Positions 63,698-64,000 of a stretch of DNA of 64,000 bases are shown here, one piece after another. A program made the position numbers and the translations under genes. Position 1 is the first letter of the stretch. Every line of letters starts with the position of its first letter. The DNA lies in the NCBI GenBank assembly GCA_019359355.1, contig JAHHHM010000027.1:1-64000 (forward strand), read 5' to 3'. The stretch comes from Microcoleus vaginatus WJT46-NPBG5 (GTDB taxonomy: Bacteria; Cyanobacteriota; Cyanobacteriia; Cyanobacteriales; Oscillatoriaceae). Below the pieces are notes generated by a model that saw only the letters and a list, made by a program, of their open reading frames with translations, did no database searches and was not told the origin of the DNA.

Positions 63698-64000
63698 ATG
63701 TCACCTCACAACCAAATGCCTAACTCGATCCGCAACATCAGAGCCAAAATGCGAACCCTATTACGACCTGTTGTTTGGGGACCCGTAGGATTTCTGGTGC
63801 TAGTGGGACTGTTAATGTTTGAGTATTTGGAAAACCCAGAGCAATTTACAGAACTTATTCCAAAGCAAATGGGGGCAGAGGAATCCGACGCAACAGCACT
63901 GTCGCCCGAAGAAAAGGCCAGAATCGCTGAGATTGAGCGCTCGTCGGCACTGCTTAAAGAGTTGAAAGGTGGGGATGCTGCCGGCAAACAGCCAACCTCA
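63698..64000 (+). CDS. membrane-anchored hypothetical protein, cut by the right window edge
   Basis: At least 101 residues, open to the end. ATG 63698, or a second ATG six codons later (63716). A basic head (RNIRAKMRTLLRPVVW) precedes one transmembrane helix (WGPVGFLVLVGLLMFEYL), then an acidic, probably helical stretch (ENPEQFTELIPKQMGAEESD; SPEEKARIAEIERSSALL). The composition suggests an inner-membrane protein with a coiled-coil periplasmic or cytoplasmic part. It follows the LPS permease in the same direction after 437 bases. No family recognised; the main part may lie beyond the window. Confidence 0.65.
   Translation, partial: MSPHNQMPNSIRNIRAKMRTLLRPVVWGPVGFLVLVGLLMFEYLENPEQFTELIPKQMGAEESDATALSPEEKARIAEIERSSALLKELKGGDAAGKQPTS

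Overview
The window is a 64 kb piece of a cyanobacterial chromosome. The taxonomic signal is strong: a phycocyanobilin:ferredoxin oxidoreductase (pcyA), a plastid-type Gap2 GAPDH, a class II fructose-1,6-/sedoheptulose-1,7-bisphosphatase, the ferredoxin-thioredoxin reductase catalytic chain (ftrC), a carotenoid-binding helical domain protein, a DevBCA exporter, an efp-accB pair and a thylakoid-type cyclophilin. Intergenic heptamer repeat tracts (such as AAAATCT or CCCATGC runs), five HIP1 sites (GCGATCGC near 23752, 30979, 37197, 42742 and 43174) and very frequent RCCGGY tetramer cores suggest a filamentous, non-symbiotic lineage of the Oscillatoriales/Microcoleus/Coleofasciculus type. The genus is inference.

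Layout. 0-4.8 kb is accessory: a CPCC/DUF6714 protein, an acetoacetate-decarboxylase-fold protein, an orphan helical carotenoid protein, a VapBC-like pair whose toxin is broken by an in-frame stop, and a small acetyltransferase-like gene inserted between two copies of the proS leader. 4.8-13.2 kb is mainly housekeeping: proS, DUF2993, GerMN protein, ArsR regulator, accB, efp, cyclophilin, ICMT-like methyltransferase and a small membrane protein. 13.4-18.9 kb is the most unusual block: three leftward genes encoding proteins with alanine-rich 22-residue repeats, TerB-like domains, an EcsC-like domain and a membrane protein with YdjM-like His/Asp motifs, followed by a Uma2 nuclease-fold gene.

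19-37 kb is core metabolism and cell wall: thiL, gap2, nadD, murC-murB-ybaB, a GDSL-type protein, a low-molecular-weight phosphatase, a LuxR-type response regulator, pgi, a UPF0182 membrane protein, hemA and glpX/SBPase. 38-43.5 kb carries an outer-membrane TpsB transporter and the DevBCA exporter. 43.6-55 kb holds pcyA, then glycogen branching enzyme, a multi-PAS histidine kinase and the treY-treZ pair that makes trehalose from glycogen. 55.5-64 kb has yebC, a pilT-like ATPase, a DUF58 protein, ftrC-DUF309, and an LPS-export block (lptA, lptB, lptF/G) ending in a membrane-anchored unknown cut by the window edge.

Functional links: glgB, pgi, gap2, glpX and treYZ connect Calvin-cycle carbon to glycogen and trehalose; lptABF, TpsB, murBC and DevBCA serve the envelope; ftrC would supply reducing power for the redox control suggested by Cys75/Cys99 of the bisphosphatase. 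No rRNA, tRNA, CRISPR array or transposase was seen. The best candidate for an undescribed system is the three-gene module at 13.4-18.0 kb. All homology calls are from reading the protein sequences; no database search was run.
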